Origin: an uncultured bacterium
Lineage (GTDB): Bacteria; Planctomycetota; UBA1135; UBA2386
DNA: 5,952 nt
Reading direction: 5' to 3'
NCBI GenBank assembly: GCA_938003515.1
Contig: CALKYL010000346.1
Span: 1 to 5,952 of the forward strand
Under the pieces are notes generated by a model that was not told the origin of the DNA, searched no databases, and was given only the letters and a program-made list of their open reading frames with translations. A program made the translations under genes and the position numbers. This document shows positions 4,764-5,952 of the stretch, one piece after another. Position 1 is the first letter of the stretch; the number at the start of each line of letters is the position of its first letter.

Positions 4764-5952
4764 TCAGCGACCGCCTTCGCCGGTTCCCGCGTCCCCGGCC
4801 CCGCTCGGCATCAGGTGCTCGAGGAACGCGCGGGCCGTCTGGTTGTCACGGTCGATCTCGAGCACGCGCTGGAACGCCGCGGCGGCCCGAAGCGATCGGT
4901 CCGAGAAGCGCAGGTTGTAGGCGAGCACCAGCTTCGCCCAGGCGTCGTAGGGCTTGTCGGCGACGTGCTTCTCGAGCGCCGCGAGCTGCGCGTCGAAGTC
5001 CTCGATGCGCCCGTAGAACGAGCGCTTGTCGACGTCTGCGGTCACGATCGACGGGTCGAGCCGCACGGCCTCGGCGATCAGGAACGCCGCGTAGTGGTAG
5101 TCGCCGTTCGCGAACACCGCGTCGGCGAGCACGAAGTGCACCGAGGCATCGGCCGGCGCGTAGTTGCGCGCCTTCGCGTAGGCCTCGGCCGCGTCTTCGT
5201 AGCGGCCCGCGCGGAAGTAGAAGTCGCCGAGCTCGACGTACTTCGTCGCGAGCGTCAGCGTGCCCGACGCCTCTTCGGCGGGCTCGTCGGTCGCGCGCGC
5301 GCTGCCGACGCCGGCGCTGCCCGCGACGATCGTCTCCGACTCCGTCGTGTCGACCGGCACCTCCACCTCGGGCGCGAGGTAGCCGCTGTCGACGACGACC
5401 GCGGCGCTGCTCGGCACGTAGAGGTAGGTCGGGCAGTAGGTCGACGTCGGGTACCACCAGTAGCTCGACGCGAGGCCGTACGGGCTGCACCAGCCGTTCC
5501 ACCAGGCGTCCTGGTAGCAGGTGTTCCAGTAGGACGTGCGGAACGCCCAGTAGGGCGACAGCACCGCGACGTTCCAGCACCACGGATCGAAGCCGGCGAA
5601 GCCCCAGCCTCCGAGGCCGAAGCCGAAGCCGAATCGCCACGGCCGGTAGAACGGGGAGCAGAAGCCGTAGCCGTAGGCGCCGCCCCACCAGCCGTTCCAC
5701 ACCGAGCCGCACGCGAAGCGGTTCGTGCCCCAGCGATAGCCGTAGCTGCCGAAGTAGCCGGCGCGCGGCAGGACCCGCGCGGTCGTGAAGCGGTTGATCG
5801 AGCCGAGCCGCGGCGCCGCGGCGCGCGGCACGAGCCGCGCTCGGGCGCCGGCGGAGCCCACGGTCCCGACCGGGGTCGTCGTGCGGCCGCGCAGCGTCGG
5901 GGAGACCGAGCCGGTGCGGCGGCTTGTCGGGACGCGGTCGCGCGGGTTGTAG
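4764..5952 (-). CDS. Aromatic- and Cys-rich protein with C-terminal TPR repeats, N-terminus outside window
   Basis: I do not recognise this protein. The frame stays open to the window edge; the first internal start candidate (GTG at 5861) is unsupported, and the 30 preceding codons read as Arg/Thr/Ser/Pro-rich protein, so the true start is probably beyond 5952. Counting from that GTG: residues 1-35 are basic; 36-148 hold 15 Trp, 15 Tyr, many Phe and Gly and six Cys (51, 68, 95, 115, 125, 143), with related motifs WNGWWGG (55-61) and WNGWCSPYG (121-129). Residues 150-200 are an acidic, Ala/Ser-rich linker. TPR repeats follow at 205-238 (G212, Y215, A224, Y228, A231, P236) and 239-272, with a divergent one at about 305-340. 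The aromatic/Cys part suggests an exported or surface protein with a signal peptide upstream; that is inference. The dehydrogenase gene lies downstream. Confidence 0.82.
   Translation of the reverse strand, partial: YNPRDRVPTSRRTGSVSPTLRGRTTTPVGTVGSAGARARLVPRAAAPRLGSINRFTTARVLPRAGYFGSYGYRWGTNRFACGSVWNGWWGGAYGYGFCSPFYRPWRFGFGFGLGGWGFAGFDPWCWNVAVLSPYWAFRTSYWNTCYQDAWWNGWCSPYGLASSYWWYPTSTYCPTYLYVPSSAAVVVDSGYLAPEVEVPVDTTESETIVAGSAGVGSARATDEPAEEASGTLTLATKYVELGDFYFRAGRYEDAAEAYAKARNYAPADASVHFVLADAVFANGDYHYAAFLIAEAVRLDPSIVTADVDKRSFYGRIEDFDAQLAALEKHVADKPYDAWAKLVLAYNLRFSDRSLRAAAAFQRVLEIDRDNQTARAFLEHLMPSGAGDAGTGEGGR
5760..5842. repeat. Short imperfect direct repeat in the basic N-terminal part
   Basis: GCGCGCGGCA occurs at 5761-5770 and again at 5821-5830, each followed by a related stretch (ggacccgcgc and cgagccgcgc). 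In the minus-strand protein it gives ARVLPRA and ARLVPRA, so the basic segment contains two copies of an ARxxPRA unit about 20 residues apart. It could be an internal duplication or coincidence in Arg/Ala-rich low-complexity sequence. Confidence 0.4.

Noticed and set aside
4754..5788. 344-codon plus-strand open frame opposite the aromatic/TPR gene
   Set aside because: It is almost entirely Arg/Ser/Pro, as expected from reading the complement of a gene rich in GC codons. The minus strand contains real TPR motifs.
1..5952. Mobile elements, CRISPR arrays, tRNA or rRNA genes
   Set aside because: I saw no spaced direct repeats, transposase motifs, terminal inverted repeats of an insertion sequence, or tRNA-like cloverleaf sequences; nearly all bases belong to ordinary protein-coding genes.

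Overview
The window is GC-rich DNA, densely coding and very probably bacterial. It comes from a Gram-negative (two-membrane) organism, because it encodes a TonB/ExbB/ExbD energy-transduction set and a lipoprotein with an outer-membrane-type lipobox. No taxonomic marker gene is present. The gene set would fit a high-GC planctomycete, myxobacterium-like or proteobacterial genome, but that placement is a weak inference.

Left part (1-3519, + strand): one tightly packed operon. In order it holds the C-terminal end of a first MotA/TolQ/ExbB-family proton-channel protein (1-213, cut by the window edge), a second complete ExbB-family protein (224-880), ExbD (935-1351), a TonB-family transducer with a proline plus glutamate-rich spacer (1353-2012), and a lipoprotein made almost entirely of tetratricopeptide repeats (2023-3519). 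Gaps are 1 to 54 bases and three starts have clear Shine-Dalgarno sequences. Two ExbB-like proteins followed by ExbD, TonB and a TPR protein is the layout of TonB2/TtpC-type systems known from Vibrio and Shewanella. In those systems proton flow through ExbB-ExbD energises TonB, which drives transport through outer-membrane receptors. The TPR lipoprotein is likely a periplasmic, outer-membrane-anchored accessory. No receptor gene lies in the window, so the substrate is unknown.

Right part (3536-5952, - strand): two genes run towards the operon, ending tail to tail with it across 16 bases. The upstream one (4764-5952, cut by the right edge) encodes an unusual protein: an Arg/Thr-rich N-terminal stretch, then a region packed with Trp, Tyr, Phe, Gly and six Cys, then an acidic linker and TPR repeats. 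I do not recognise its function. The downstream gene (3536-4711) is an acyl-CoA dehydrogenase family flavoprotein with its catalytic glutamate retained in an altered motif. Between them, a 14-bp inverted repeat runs into the acyl-CoA dehydrogenase start codon, which lacks a Shine-Dalgarno sequence.

I see no tRNA, rRNA, CRISPR array, insertion sequence or other mobile element, and no gene-free stretch above 300 bases. Most of the window is a recognisable system. The best candidates for something undescribed are the aromatic/Cys-rich TPR protein, the acidic TonB spacer and the hairpin over the dehydrogenase start.
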